Both the position numbers and the translations under genes were made by a program. From positions 62,001 through 126,000 of the forward strand of contig OENT01000348.1 of NCBI GenBank assembly GCA_900239685.1: a stretch of DNA of 64,000 nucleotides, in the 5' to 3' direction. Numbering within the stretch: position 1 is the first letter of the stretch; each line of letters opens with the position of its first letter. Source of the stretch: Rotaria macrura. Its lineage: Eukaryota; Rotifera; Eurotatoria; Philodinida; Philodinidae. The notes under the pieces are model-generated. The model was not told the DNA's origin. It saw nothing but the letters and a program-made list of their open reading frames with translations, and did not search any database. Shown piece after piece: positions 13,439-26,982 of the stretch.

Positions 13439-16400
13439 ATGCCTTCAAATCAAGAAGGTCGTCGTTTGGTAAGTATTTAGAAGATTTTCTTTTTCAATAG
13501 GATATATATATATACAAATCGAATTATTGACAAAATTCACAGAGAAATTTCGATTGGAAAGAAATAGAACAGTAAGACAACACGAAGATGATGATCAATA
13601 ATTATATATTTAGTTCGATAGATGTTGCAAGTATTAACGATTAGTTTATTCCCTATCGCGAAAAAAAAAACTATTGGTCACACTTACTTCTATCATTCAA
13701 GAAAATAAAGTCGTCATATCGAATTGTTGATTGATAGATTGATATCTTATACAAGTAAAAAAAATAATATTAAACGAGATTTTATGATTAAAAGAATAAA
13801 AAGGCTGGTACGAATATATATTTAATATGATTTACGAGTAATATCTCGATCGACCCGTTGCGCGACAAATGTAATCGAAAATATGAAGATACGATGTTGA
13901 ATTTTTCTGACATCAGCTTTAATGAATTCCACGTATGCCATTGGCAAGTTCATTCCACTGAGTTTTGCTAATGACAAACAAAAAGATATTGAAAATTGTG
14001 TGCTCGTACGATTCTTGAAACTTATTCGTCACTAGCTATTATATATACTTGTCATGTTTACATACTCATTCTAATTGTATTATGATATGAACATTGACTA
14101 TATATGTTCATTTTGGTGCATAGATGAAATATGCATTACTCGGAGCGAAATCATCTTTGATACTAAATGCCACACTCTATAAATTTTTAATTAATAGGAC
14201 CTACTTTTTGAGTTCAACGAGATACGACTGATGAGTTAGAATGACATAATATATAAATTAAATTCAGTCAAGTGTAAAGACCGATTGCTTTTTCCACAGT
14301 ACATCTATGTCAATTGATTAAGTCATTTCCATATTTGAAAACAAAATAGGAACAAGTAAAGGTTTAACAATATTCTGTCTAGTATTACTACAAGAAAAAA
14401 TAAAACAATTCATCATGTTTTTCTTTACATTTTTGTATTCAATTAAATGTTTCATTTTAAACAATGCTTTCAAATTAGTCGTAGAGCTTGTGCCATTTTC
14501 GAAATGTCAAGGGCAACAATCACTTGTTGTTTATCTTCATGCATAGGGATGCATCGAATCAGTTGATATTAGAACAATGTTCATCTTGCTTTTCTCAAAA
14601 TACCTAGAAACAATGAATACCGAGATCGAATAATCACACATTAAGTCTTGTAAGTTAAGATGAAATCGTACAAAAAATCGTGGTCTCAGATATCTTACAT
14701 CAATTCATATAGTAAGATTCTTGTAAGATCTTACTGTCGCATATAAGATTTTCTATAATCTTATCATCAGATCCGACAGAAGAACAAGATTTGTCAAGAG
14801 CTATAGAGTAAGAATTGATGTCAGACTTCTGAGACCACGATTTTGTGTACGATTTTTCGTCTGATCTTACAAGATGAGATGCACAATCTTGTCAGATCTT
14901 AGTATCTGCTTGTTTGCCCTGGAATTGTTATTGCTGTATGTAGATCGAATAAAGTCACGAATGCTGAATCACTTTGCATATGGATTTTTAAGTTTTCTGA
15001 ATCGATCAAATGCTTTTTTTTTATTTCTTGTTTAAGAATACTTTGAAGAATGAAATATAGATTTATCTAGACAAACCATGATAAATGAACAAGATAATCG
15101 ATTTAAAATATACTTTTCATTTTAGCGTAAACAAGTAAAGAAGAATTATACGGACGAAGATGATGAGTTTTTTGAAGAAGTATTTAAAAAGTCACAAATA
15201 TGGAATATTGAAGACAAATTAAATACGTCAAATAATTATCAAGGCAAATTTGTTGAGGAACTCACAGCTGATGGTTAGTATTCAACACACACATCGATAA
15301 AGTTAGTTTAGTTGTCGTATCACCAGTTTGAAGAATACTGCAATAGGAAAGCAACTAGGAAAATAGATCGTAGGCTCTTGTTTTATTATGCCATTTACAA
15401 CATTTTAGTTAATTTGTTCTTGTTTTCGACCCCTATTTTCTAAGATTTAGGTTGTAGCTTGCCGATAGAATGTATTTTTCTCAAATACTATGTTTCTTTT
15501 TTTCTAGTTTGAAATAATTGTAAAATAGTCGGATAACTGCAGGGATGTCTTGCAAAATTTTCATAAACTGTATCCGCACACGGTTTACATTGATAAATTA
15601 ATCGAATTCAAAAGCCTGTTATTCGAATCATGTTTCGGTTTTGATCTTATTTTCAATTGAATATTTCTATCGATTTTGCTTATCCTTTCGATCGATATGT
15701 GCTGCTTTTTTCGTTTCATTTCGATTGAACATTGGACAGGTCGCTTCTTACTTGTTGACAATCGTAAAAAAACTTTAATTTTCAATCGACAGAAACTATT
15801 CGATCAGATCTGGATAAACTACTGACGTTCTTTTGTTTTGATTACGTTAATTACAGTCTTACGACATTTTTTTGATGAGTCAAAATCGATGGACTAGTTA
15901 AGCGAAGTTTAGTGCTCTGTTTGAATTTAAGCTTATAAATTGTGTGTCAGCTTTTGTTCACAAGTAGTAAAAGAATCTTTGAAACGCCTGACAAAATAAG
16001 TTTGAACGGAACGTGTGAGATGAGGTTTCCGAACATAGTACATGTTTGTTTAGGTCTGTTAGAAAGTATTCCTAACAAGTGAAACGATGTAGGGTAGTAC
16101 CAGACATTTCTTCTCTTTCCAAATGTGGGCGCCGATATTTAGGATTTGTTTTTGTTTAACAGTAAGAAAGAAATATTTCGAAGGTGTAAAAAACAAATTT
16201 GAATGATGTATAAACAGATCTTTCCTCATTCATAGTTTCGTATTCTTTATAAGCTCATATTCGAACAGAACACGAAATTCTGATTATAATCCATAGGTTT
16301 CCACTGGTCTGAAATACTTCCCATCGGGCCAAAAATAAGCAAACATCTTGTCTGATGTAACCTTTAGCTCAAAGAAAAACTAAGATGTTCTTCTCTCTTT

Positions 16401-19400
16401 TTCGACATAGAAGTTTCGTCCTTCTCATGTATCGCTCGAACTTCGGATATATTAGGAATAGATGAAACGGGTTTTTTTAAAATCTTCTTTGTTATTTTTC
16501 TAATTTCGAATGTACAGTAATAGATTGCAGATTTTGATATCTGTGTGGTTTTTTTTTGAATTTAGAATTCAATTTATCCCATATTCAACGTACTGGTTTT
16601 CCGAATCCGATTGTTGTCAAGCAACAGCGTGGGTTAGGTCTTCGAGTTCCAACATCTAATTTTACAATTCATGATGTTCGTTCGTGTATTGGCTCACAAC
16701 GTCTTATCGATGTTGTTCATGTTGATACTCAAGAATCATCACAAATGACAATGAAATCTTGGACTGATTACTATGATCAACCACCTGAAAATCGTTCAGA
16801 ATTATTGAATGTCATTTCACTTGAATTTAGTCATACGAAACTGGAAAATTATGTTGAATCTCCAACAGTGGTTAGTATTCATCGACTTTGTTCTCTTCTA
16901 TTTTTAACACTTCGAAATCTTACTCTTCAAGGTACGTGAAATTGACTGGGTCTCAAATGCTTGGCCTAGACATTGGCTAGATATACAAGCTGAGTATCAA
17001 AAGAATCTCAAACAAGAACATATGTATTATCCAAAAACTCGAAAGTAAGATAAATGAAATTGTTTAATTTGTTACAGACCGGATCAAAACAAAAAAGAAA
17101 TTTTGTTCTCCACTTTATTTTTTCAGATATGTACTTATGTCCGTTGCAAAATGTTTTACCGATTTTCATATTGATATGGGTAATTGATGATATTGATTGC
17201 TTGTTATCTAAATAAAAGATTTGATATTTCTAAGGTGGATCATCTGTTTGGTATCATATATTGAAGGGAAAGAAAGTTTTCTGGTTATTACCACCAACAG
17301 AATCTCATTTATGTTTATATGAAGAATGGAACTTGGCTGGACGACAAAATGAATGTTTTTTTGCCGATCTATGTGCATCGAATGATTGTCAAATGATTAT
17401 ACTTGAACCTGGTTGGACATTTTTTTTACCATCAGGTTGGATTCATGGCGTATATACCATGGAAGATTCACTCGTTTTCGGTGGTAATTTTCTACATTCA
17501 TTTAAAATTCCGATGCAAATAAAAGCTTGGATGATCGAAAGAAAAGTTCGAGTACCCGATCGATTTCGTTATCCATATTTTATTGAGAGTATGTGGTATG
17601 TCATTCAACGTTATGTATATAGTCTATCTGGTATCACATACATGCTCGATGATTGGTAAGATTTGAAAGAATTTATTTTTATTTTTACCTCGATATTCTA
17701 AAGATTAGAAGAGAAAATCTTGCCATATAGTTCTAGCATTTTTCTTTCATCAAAACGATACTCATTGAATGAGTGTTAATCACTCACAGAAAGATGTGGA
17801 TTACTTTAATTAGTATTAGATTTTTATTCACGGACACGCATACCCTTTTTTTTCGAGACATTTTCCAACTTTTCCTTTCGACGTTTGTCATCGAAGCCTT
17901 AGAAAAACCTCACGTCAGTTGAAAAACGATTGGAAACTTGAATAAAATATTCTATCGTAAATCTTTCGTTCTGATTAAGCAGAGAAAAACTATTGTCAAT
18001 CGAAATTCTCTTCCATGACAATTCAAGGTTGATGTCATTATGAAATTATAACTGGTAATGTAGTTTAGGATGAAGTAGACATTATTGAAGAAGCATGAGA
18101 ATCATTCGTGTGAAATTCAAGTCTATTTATATTTTTTTTACTATTCAAAATAAAATCAGTCGTCTTTTCGAGTTGATGATTCATCTATATCGTTCTACTA
18201 GTGATCAGCTAGAAATCGTTCAATAGCATGTGTAAAAGAATTCTTATTCGAAAATATAGGACTGATTTGAACTTGATATCTGCATACTTGAAGAAATATT
18301 CGATCGAGTTAAATTAGGAATGTGCACAATGTTTTTAAATGAACATTCAGAATCTCGAGTAGGAATAAAAGTGCTTCCAACTAAGTTTCGTGAGACGTTC
18401 TAAACAAAATCTTAATTACTAGTTGTAGAAATGACCTATTCATTTGATAGTAAAACAAGGGTATACCTTCGAGTTTTCTTCTTTTTAACATCAGTGAAAT
18501 CCCTTGATACTAACATTGACGTAGACATTGGGAAAGAAGCGTTGTATTGTCAAGGAAATTTTTAATACAATAGATATCTCTCGAATCTTCTAACTTGTGT
18601 CACTGAAATGATATTTTTAACAAAAATTAGATTTCAGAAAATCATAAGAACTTCAAGATATCGAAAGAGTCTTGTCCTATGTATTTTTTTAAGTCCAAGT
18701 ACCATGTTCAATCTAGTTTTCAAGAATTTCATTTATATCCCTACACTAATTATACTGTTCCTATAGAGAATTACCTATTCGAACTGGTAAACTTTTACAA
18801 TGTTCGAGAAATCGTCTGTACACAAAATAGTTTTCTCATAGCGAGACGAGCTAAATTGTACAATCAGTAGCAAATAACTACAAACTACACAATTCTAGAG
18901 CAGCCAGTTCCCGCATCAAGTCGAAAATTTTTCCAAATCGATCCTAAATAAACGTGTTCTAATCCTCAAATACATACATACACTCATCGACTCTTCATAG
19001 AACAGCAACAAGTTTGCTTTAGATACTAGTCATTAGACATGAATCAAATATACGTCGAGATAGAATAATACATGTACAATGTTCAGATACGAATTGACTA
19101 CTCATGACAAACAAACGAAACGAGATTAAAACAACGATATTTGTTAGTTTTATACTCATGATACATACATATTTAGATATTCAGAAAAATATACTCTACC
19201 AGTATATCGAGTAGGATAATGATTATGTTTATATGAATGTTCGACATTCTAGTGAGATACCAATTGTTTCGAATTTATTCTTATACTCGATTTCATAATC
19301 TTTTAACTGAAAGCTCTTCAATAGAATTCAATCGAACAGTTCAAATTTTCATGTGAAAATAATTTTTTAGTGAATAAAATTGAAGATGTTTTTCAAACTG

Positions 19401-22400
19401 AGTTCATTTTATCAAAAGAATATCTCTTGTCGAAATGCACATATGCTTGAAGTTATAATCGATTTTATCGATCCTTCACAGTTACTTTTCATTTAGAAAA
19501 AAAATTACATTAACGTGCATCTTTCATGAACAATATGTTCATTATTAATAATTAAAGTTCTTTGTTCAATAATACCAATACAAATTAGCTATTGAAAATT
19601 GAACTGAAGTATAGTTGATGTTAAATAACTGGAAATAATAATTGTGTGTTACATTGTTTCGTAATTACTCTAAATTTGCTCGAGGAAAATTTTCTAGCCA
19701 TTTGTCAAGAATGATTATGTCATACATAAATCGAGTGTAGAAATAAAAGAAAAGCATGTATTCAATTGATTTCATTCAGATTAAGGAGAATAATTAATAA
19801 ACATGTATGAGTTTTTTTTTATTAGGTAGAATTTCTCATGATTAATAGAAATAGAAACTTATTGATCGTATACGAACTTTTACGATGAGATCAATTTAGA
19901 TCTGTTCTAAGAGAACAAGAGTATATACAAAATTGTGTACTTGAATGATTGTATTAGAAATAAATAAAACAAAACATAATTAAAAGCAACCTTTCAAAAA
20001 TATAGTTCTCTAGTGATAATTATAATCAATATTAATTCCGGCAGTGAAAACGTTCAACTATACAGTTAGAATCCATAACTTTGATATGAACATTTTTTGA
20101 CATCCACACAAAACTTTACAAAAGAATTTTTTCTGTGCGAAATCAAGTTTGTGTAAAAAGCTTCTTATAGAATCAATACACCTGCATGCTTAACTCAAGT
20201 ATAGGAATTAGAGCACAAATCTGATGAATCGCCTTCAACAATCAATCGATATAATCAAGATATCAATTTTCTATTTAGTAAAATGATTAATTTTTCTTCG
20301 TTGTAACATTCTTTCAAAGTTGATTGTTTTTTTGTTGGTTAAGTAGTGTGCAGCAGTGAGATCATCATAGATGACGCTGTATTCGTAGCATTCAAAGAAC
20401 TAAAGTCTGTAACCTTCGATGGAGATCTCAACAGTTTATAAAAAAATATATATATCTTGATAAACATCTATTTATATCTTTTTGTTGGGAACATCAGTAT
20501 CGGGCTTTTTTTTCATATAAAATCTAATATTGTAATTTTGTTATGCTTGAAATAACTTGTTCGTTCACGAAGAAAAATCAGCATAATATGAAACGATGTA
20601 TTATTTTAGTTAGCATGAAAACAAAACTAGTCTTCTTGAAAGAAAACACTTTAGAAAGCGCATCGAAATTTACAATTATTATAATCATAGATTCAACTTA
20701 GATCTTCAGTAGTATGTAAAGTATATTCGGAAGAGCACAACAGACAACTACCACCTGCTGATATTATACTTCCGGATAACGCAAAAAACAAACGAGAACG
20801 TAACAGGGTACATAGTATTTTGATATCTTCGTAGAGATTTTTCTCATGATATTTTAGAAATCATTAAGAACAATTTATCATGTCATAAGACTATCAATGA
20901 AGTATTTCTATATTGTTAAAGGAATTTCTTCTTTTCGTGGTGTTCGTCTTGAGAGTTTTTATTTTCATATAATGTATTTTCTTCAAAGAAAATTAGCATC
21001 TCAAAATATCGAAAGTAGAAAACGTCTTAGAAAAATAAACACATACTTTACTTTAACTGAGCATAAGGCAACATACTGAAATAATAACAAGATTTCAAGA
21101 AGAGAAAACGATTAATTATGATCGATACCATAATCTAGAGGCAGATAATCGATTTTGTTTTCCTTGTAAACATGATTGATACAATCAAGCGATTTTACTT
21201 TCATCATTACATGGAATTTTATTTTATTTTTTGTTCCATTTTTCTTCTAGTTTGGAACATGCACAAAAACAACAAGAAACAGATGGAATAAATCCAACAA
21301 CACCAATCAATACTTCAGGTAAAGATAAAAGCAATATAAGTACAAAGAAAGAAAAATGCGCTGTTTATTCATTGTCTAACAATGATGGATGATTGATTTT
21401 GAATTTTTGTTAAGTAATATTATCAATAGATAATAACATCAATTACCTCCAACCCTCTTATGTGCATTTTAGTTTTGACGTTTTCTTTTCTCTATTCCAT
21501 GCACACATACGTTTATAAGATGATGTTGTTAGTGGGCCTTTTAATGCTGTATCGATTATTGATGTAGAACAGATTTATTTTTTTGATTTAGTCATAGAGT
21601 GAGTGGGTGCGAACGAGAATTACTTATTCCAAGTACTTGATCGTTCGATCGTCGTCATCAACACTTTGATCTGTCTAGTATATATGCATATATAACTTAT
21701 GAAAATGTTGCTTAATCGTTAAAAAAATCAAACATGTTAATTTGAAGACTGCAATCCGAGATAATCGAATTAGTAATATTCTGTTTTATCGTCAATTAAG
21801 CCAAAAGTTTATTTTTAACTTTTGTTCAAACAGATAAAAAATATATACGACATAATGGCGAAGAAAACTAATTTATAGATTTATTTTCTCTTCTCTCAAT
21901 GGTTTCTTTTTATTTTATTTTATTTTAACGAACACAATTGTATATTGTGAATAAAAGTTAATCGGAAAGTATTGTTGTTCTTATTGACGAGAAAAGAGAA
22001 TAAAGAAATTTTTGACCTAAATTAGCATTGCTTTGATTTCCACAACATTTCCTTTACTAATTTTTCCGGTATTTGATCTTTTTAACAAAACGCATACAAG
22101 CGAAAAAGTAAATATGAATAATAATAATAATAGCCATAATAGAAATAGATTTTGAACTAAATTTTATGCAAAAAGAAATTAGAGATTAGTTAGAAATAAG
22201 TGAATTAGAAATGAAATTGTCTTTTTGCATAATCAATGGATGTATATGGAAATAGAAAAAAAAAAGGAAAAAGAAACTGAATTTTCTCTTGAACTATGCT
22301 CTCTGTCTCTTTCTCTCTCTCTCTCTCTCTCGTGTTCATCGTCGGTTGTCGTTCATCGATTTCGTCAAGTGTAAGAGAGCGTGCATCTTCTCTTGTCAAG

Positions 22401-25400
22401 CATGCTTCTCTTTCTCATGATGTCAATTATTGATTTTAGATGTCTTCCTCTTCGAATTATTCCGGAACGGATCTGCTCTTCTTCCTTTTTTTTTGTATAT
22501 TTATATGTGTGTTATTCAACAAATGCGCCTGTCGTCTTACGATAACAAACATAGAAGTATCCATGTCACTTGTCCAATAAACGAATGTTGTTTTGCGTAC
22601 AAAACGATATGTATATATATTCGACCTTAATGCTTAGGTTATCATTTAGATTCGTACAAAACTTGTTAAAATATCATGTCTATTGACCTATTGAGTAAAT
22701 AATATTTCATTCGTCATAACTATGCATTGGTCTCCCTATTTCAAATATAGAAGAAAAGAAAAAACCCAGAGAGAGAGACACAGACAGATAGACAGACAAA
22801 GTTATTTCTGATCGTACTCGTTCTTGAACAAGAGAGGAAGAAAACTCTAGAGGTAATACTTGGTATTTTATATTGAGAAGCATGCAATTATTTAAGATAA
22901 TCTGATAATAGTCTCTCTGGGTGTAGAAACGATGAAGGAAAGAGAATGAGATGGTGATCATAATGATTTTTTTGCTGTTACTGCTTCCTGCATACGCGAG
23001 TGCGTTTGCACTGTCTCAGGAGACAAATGAATAGTACGTAAAGGCGTGTTGTCGTCAGCATCTACCATCATCACCAGCATGTTGAATGATTTCCTATGTT
23101 GATAATAAAACCATTGCCATCGTCATCTTTCTCTCTGCAGCCAATAAAGATATTGACATGTCTGTATGTATGTGTAAGACCATTGTTTGAAAGCAATGTG
23201 TGTATCCGATCGAATAAGTCAGATTTGGTAAGAAGCTTTTCAAGGATTTTTCTTCATTCTTTTCTTTATATTGACTAAATAAAAAAAATGTATCGATTAA
23301 CTTTGTGAATAATTGTCATTCAGTTGTATGAGAAGAAAGAAACAAAAGAAAAGAATTTCTTTTTCTTCTCTTATAACATCCATTCAACCGAAAATAATCG
23401 ACAACGAAATACGACATTTATTTTCTTCAAGCAGTTAAAGAATTTTCTTTTTAATTCTATAGATTGGAATTTTATTTTTCATATTGAAAATTCATAGTTA
23501 AAAATCTGCTACAAGGCTTTCATGCCTTTAGTTTAACATACGGTAGAATATGACAAATAAAAATGAAAGAATGATTCACTTCATTCGTTTAAACACATAT
23601 CTGATAGTAAAATTTCAATCATTATCATGTTCCATCTTATTATTTGATGTTGTTATATTGATCTACAAAAGTTCTTTTTCTTTTTTCATCTTATCCTATA
23701 TTCATTCATTTTATTGCTCAAATACAAATACATTGTCGTTATGACTTGTCTGGTTTATCTTATATTGACAATCTCAAACATTACTAAAAAGAAAAGAAAG
23801 CAAAAGAGAATCAACATAAATGAGAACATAGATTTTTGTTGTTAATTTTTCCTTTATATTTATATGCGTGTTTGAAAAGAAAGAAATGTTTGTATTTGCT
23901 AATTAATAAATGAAAATCTTTCTGTTTCTTGGACAACCGCTACGCACACATTTATTGTAAATTTTCAAAAGTGGGCATAGGTTGCACTTGTAAACATATA
24001 AGTATAGAAAGACCATCAATTTGAAATTCTTATTTGAAATGACAGAAGAAGAAAAAAAAGAAAAATGGAAAAAAGAAGAGAATAATTAATGCGTACTACC
24101 GCTATTACAACCTGATCATTCGACATTCTCATTTCTCTCTCTCTCTCTCTCTCTCTCTTCTCTGTTCTCACTCGTCAATCACTTTCTCTTGCTTGTGCAA
24201 TCACACAATCATAATAATATGTTCTCGCTACACACAACGCGCTTGTGCCTTGTTCTTTGTTCAAAATTTTCCTTCCCTCTTTTTCTATGTTATTGCTGTC
24301 TTCTGATCATTCAAAGAAAAGAGAGAGAGAGAGAAAGAGCAGAAGAAAAGAAATCTGTGTGCAAATTACTCAAATCTTTTATGAATGAACGCATAAGGGC
24401 GAAAAAGGGAAAAACTCGTTGTTTCTATACACTCGTCATTTTCTCTTCTTTTTTTCCCTCACTCTCTCTCTCTCTCTTGTTCATTGCTCCTATTTATTCC
24501 AACTTGTATTAATTGTTATGAGTTTTAGTTCTCTGAACAAAAATAACAAACTAAAACTGTTACTGAATAGTACACATAGGTAGAAATGTATTTCCTAACT
24601 AGAACATCGTTCGTTTTGTTCTCGTGTAAAACATCATGTTATATCTCGTTTTTCTTTAATATGCTCATTTATTACTTGCTAGACACTCTGTCGTAGTTTT
24701 TCGAGAGGCCTATTGTTATTTTGTTCAAATGATGAACAGAAAGAAGGAAACCTTTTTTGTTTCATTGCCTTTACTGTCTCTATGACATGAGACGCCAATA
24801 ATTTTTTTCTTTAGATCTGAAACCTTGTCGAACAAGTCAATTGTTGCCAGTGAACAATAATAAAGACGTTGAACAGCAACATCAACATTTGACTCGATTT
24901 GAATTAGACGGTCTACAAACATTATGCTCTCTCTTACGAAAATTAAAAGACAAATCGATCCCGGAAGATCTTATTCAACCACAGCAACTTTTGGAATCCA
25001 TGGAGGTAAATTAAAATTCAAAGGTTTTCTTTTTCTTTTTCAGTTTTTCTTTCAATGAAGAAAAAAAGAACAATCACAAAGACTAACACAATGGATATTA
25101 GAGTATAGAATTCTATCGTTTACATCTTATTTGTTTAAATAATTTCATTCAAAAAAAAACTTCCTATCAATAAAACAAAAAAAAAAGGAGAACTATTGAC
25201 AATGTCTATATATCTTACATGAAATAGACATTTACACAAAAAAGCCATTTGACCTCTCATTCTTTTTTCTTCTTTTTTTTTGAAAAAAACCTTGTATCAT
25301 AATATAAATATAACCTAATCTTTAATCTAGCATCTTCTTATTGATCATGCATCTGATGATTCTCATTTATCAATAACTGGTCAATCGATAATTCATTACA

Positions 25401-26982
25401 ACTATCATCATCAATATTCATTCGATACAACTAACAATCAAGTAAGCTAAAAAACAACAAATAACATAGACCACATGTACATAAAGTCGGAGCTCTAAAT
25501 AAACTATTATACAAAAGTCATGTTGATTTAAATGTTTTCTTTTTTTTTTCTGTCATACGCGTCATTTGTGACATAATATACTTCGTATATTTAAGAGCGA
25601 AACGGAGACTTTTCAAGGCATTAAACGTAAAAATCCTGATAATCATAATATGCAACAATCATCGTTTCATCATCTTCATCCATCTCATCAATATGACACA
25701 TTATCAATGCAACAACAATCAACAAATGTTGTTACATTACATCCGTCAACGACTGTCTTGCTAAGTGGACCATTAGCTAGTTCAAATTCACCAAATTATT
25801 ATCCTCATCCTCCACCACCGCCGACCCCCCAACAACAACAACAGCAGCAACATTATGTTACTAATTATAATCAATATACTCCAACACGATCACCAACACA
25901 ACAACATTATCAAACAGATAAAACCATGGGTGCCAAAGATCGACATAAACGTGTTCGGTAAATTTCTCCTTATTTCTTTTTACTTCAAATGCAAACAGAA
26001 ATCATTCGAATGTCTGTACTGTTTTTTCTTTCTTTTTTTTATCTAGCTGTAAACAATGTGAACCATGTTGCCGAGATGATTGTTCCGAATGTGTACATTG
26101 TAAAGATATGCCGAAATTTGGTGGTGTTGGAAAGATGAAACAATGTTGTTTAACAAAACAATGTATTGCACCAATACTACCATCAACAGCAACATGTCAA
26201 GTTTGTTTAAAAAAGAAAGGTTCAAGAAAATTATCTCAATTGAAACCAGAAGAAATTCTCTATGAATGTGAACGTTGTATGGAAATTCATCATCTACCAT
26301 GCTTTCATGTAGGTTGAGAAATATTCAAAAAAAAACAAGTAAAACTACACTTTAGTTTATATTCATCAATTTTTAGACTGGTCATTCAGATGTATCGACC
26401 AATGAAGGTGTATTTAGTGATGATATCCCTGAGACTTGGCTATGTCCAAAATGTATAACAGCAAATACTCCTGAACCTCCACTGTATAAACTACGACCCA
26501 TTGTACGACGAACATTAGTCACGACGAATAAGGGTAAAAATGGACTTATTGAATTACCATACTCAGATCCTTCCCAACAGCAGCAGCAACAACAACATCA
26601 TCTTTTACAACATCAGCAGCAGCAACATCAGCTACAGCAGCAGCATCAACAACAACAACAACAACAACATTATCATATGTATGCAACAAATATAAATACA
26701 AATTTGCATTATACAGATCCGTATGAAATAATGGAAAGTGAAGCAAAAAAAGTGAGAAAAAAATTCTTTGATGAATGTTTGAGAATTGTGTTTTTCTTTT
26801 TCTTTTGGAAATTTAAGCGTCGTCTTTATGCAAGTATGTATACAACAGATGGAAATATTGATTCACCTGTAATAGCAACGAATCCAACATCATCAATTAA
26901 TAATAATCTTGTAGCACTAGATGATCTTTCACAATCATTAAATGAATCGGATTTATATATTCCACAAATGTTTGCTGTTTAA
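13439..26982 (+). CDS. KDM2-type JmjC histone H3K36 demethylase with CXXC and PHD fingers
   Basis: KDM2 proteins demethylate H3K36 in the nucleus with Fe(II) and 2-oxoglutarate. Thirteen exons join in phase to 867 residues: 13439-13468, 15126-15273, 16566-16870, 16932-17044, 17127-17179, 17235-17655, 21251-21318, 24815-25005, 25331-25441, 25596-25957, 26047-26308, 26377-26751 and 26818-26982. The JmjC region spans about residues 60-340. Iron ligands H213, D215 (CFTDFHIDMGG) and H287 (PSGWIHGVY) are all present, as is the 2OG lysine K230 (KGKKVFWLLPP). A helical LTRFELDGLQTL segment follows. A CXXC finger starts at C602 (CKQCEPC, KFGGVGKMKQCC), and a PHD finger follows (CQVC, CERCMEIHHLPC, WLCPKC). 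The tail is poly-Gln and then Ser/Asn-rich. The F-box and LRRs of vertebrate KDM2 are absent. Introns 6 and 7 are about 3.6 and 3.5 kb. The last intron is 66 bp, stop-free and a multiple of three, so retention would add 22 residues. Confidence 0.92.
14647..14873. mobile_element. MITE-like palindromic element in KDM2 intron 1
   Basis: Left arm 14647-14706 and right arm 14812-14873 are near-complete inverted copies of about 60 nt. Left reads AAATCGTACAAAAAATCGTG then GTCTCAGA and ends CATCAATTC. The right arm, reverse-complemented, reads AAAAATCGTACACAAAATCG, then GTCTCAGA, and ends CATCAATTC. The about 105-nt centre is rich in TAAGAT/ATCTTA. No open frame is present, as expected of a non-autonomous hairpin element. 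Target-site duplications were not clear. Confidence 0.7.
17656..21250 (+). other. KDM2 intron 6, 3.6 kb, no separate gene recognised
   Basis: Donor GGTAAGAT and acceptor CTTCTAG agree with the reading phase of the flanking exons. The stretch is AT-rich with no convincing nested gene. One exon-like open patch at 20712-20808 (see findings) does not fit the KDM2 phase. Confidence 0.6.
21319..24814 (+). other. KDM2 intron 7, 3.5 kb, with CT/GA microsatellites
   Basis: Donor GGTAAAG and acceptor TTCTTTAG match the exon phases. The interior holds CT runs at about 22312-22331 and 24134-24158, with GA runs nearby, which create several spurious open frames. No nested gene recognised. Confidence 0.6.
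26572..26671 (+). repeat. CAG/CAA-rich stretch encoding poly-Gln/His in KDM2 tail
   Basis: Mixed CAG, CAA and CAT codons encode several Gln runs separated by His and Leu between the PHD finger and the C-terminus. Codons are interrupted, so this is a low-complexity coding region rather than a pure microsatellite. Confidence 0.7.

Noticed and set aside
24189..24512. 107-codon open frame in KDM2 intron 7
   Set aside because: It is built on GA and CT simple repeats, has no domain and sits inside a well-supported intron.
25855..26300. Frames in the other registers of KDM2 exons 10 and 11
   Set aside because: They are shadows of the CXXC/PHD exons whose phase and zinc ligands are clear.
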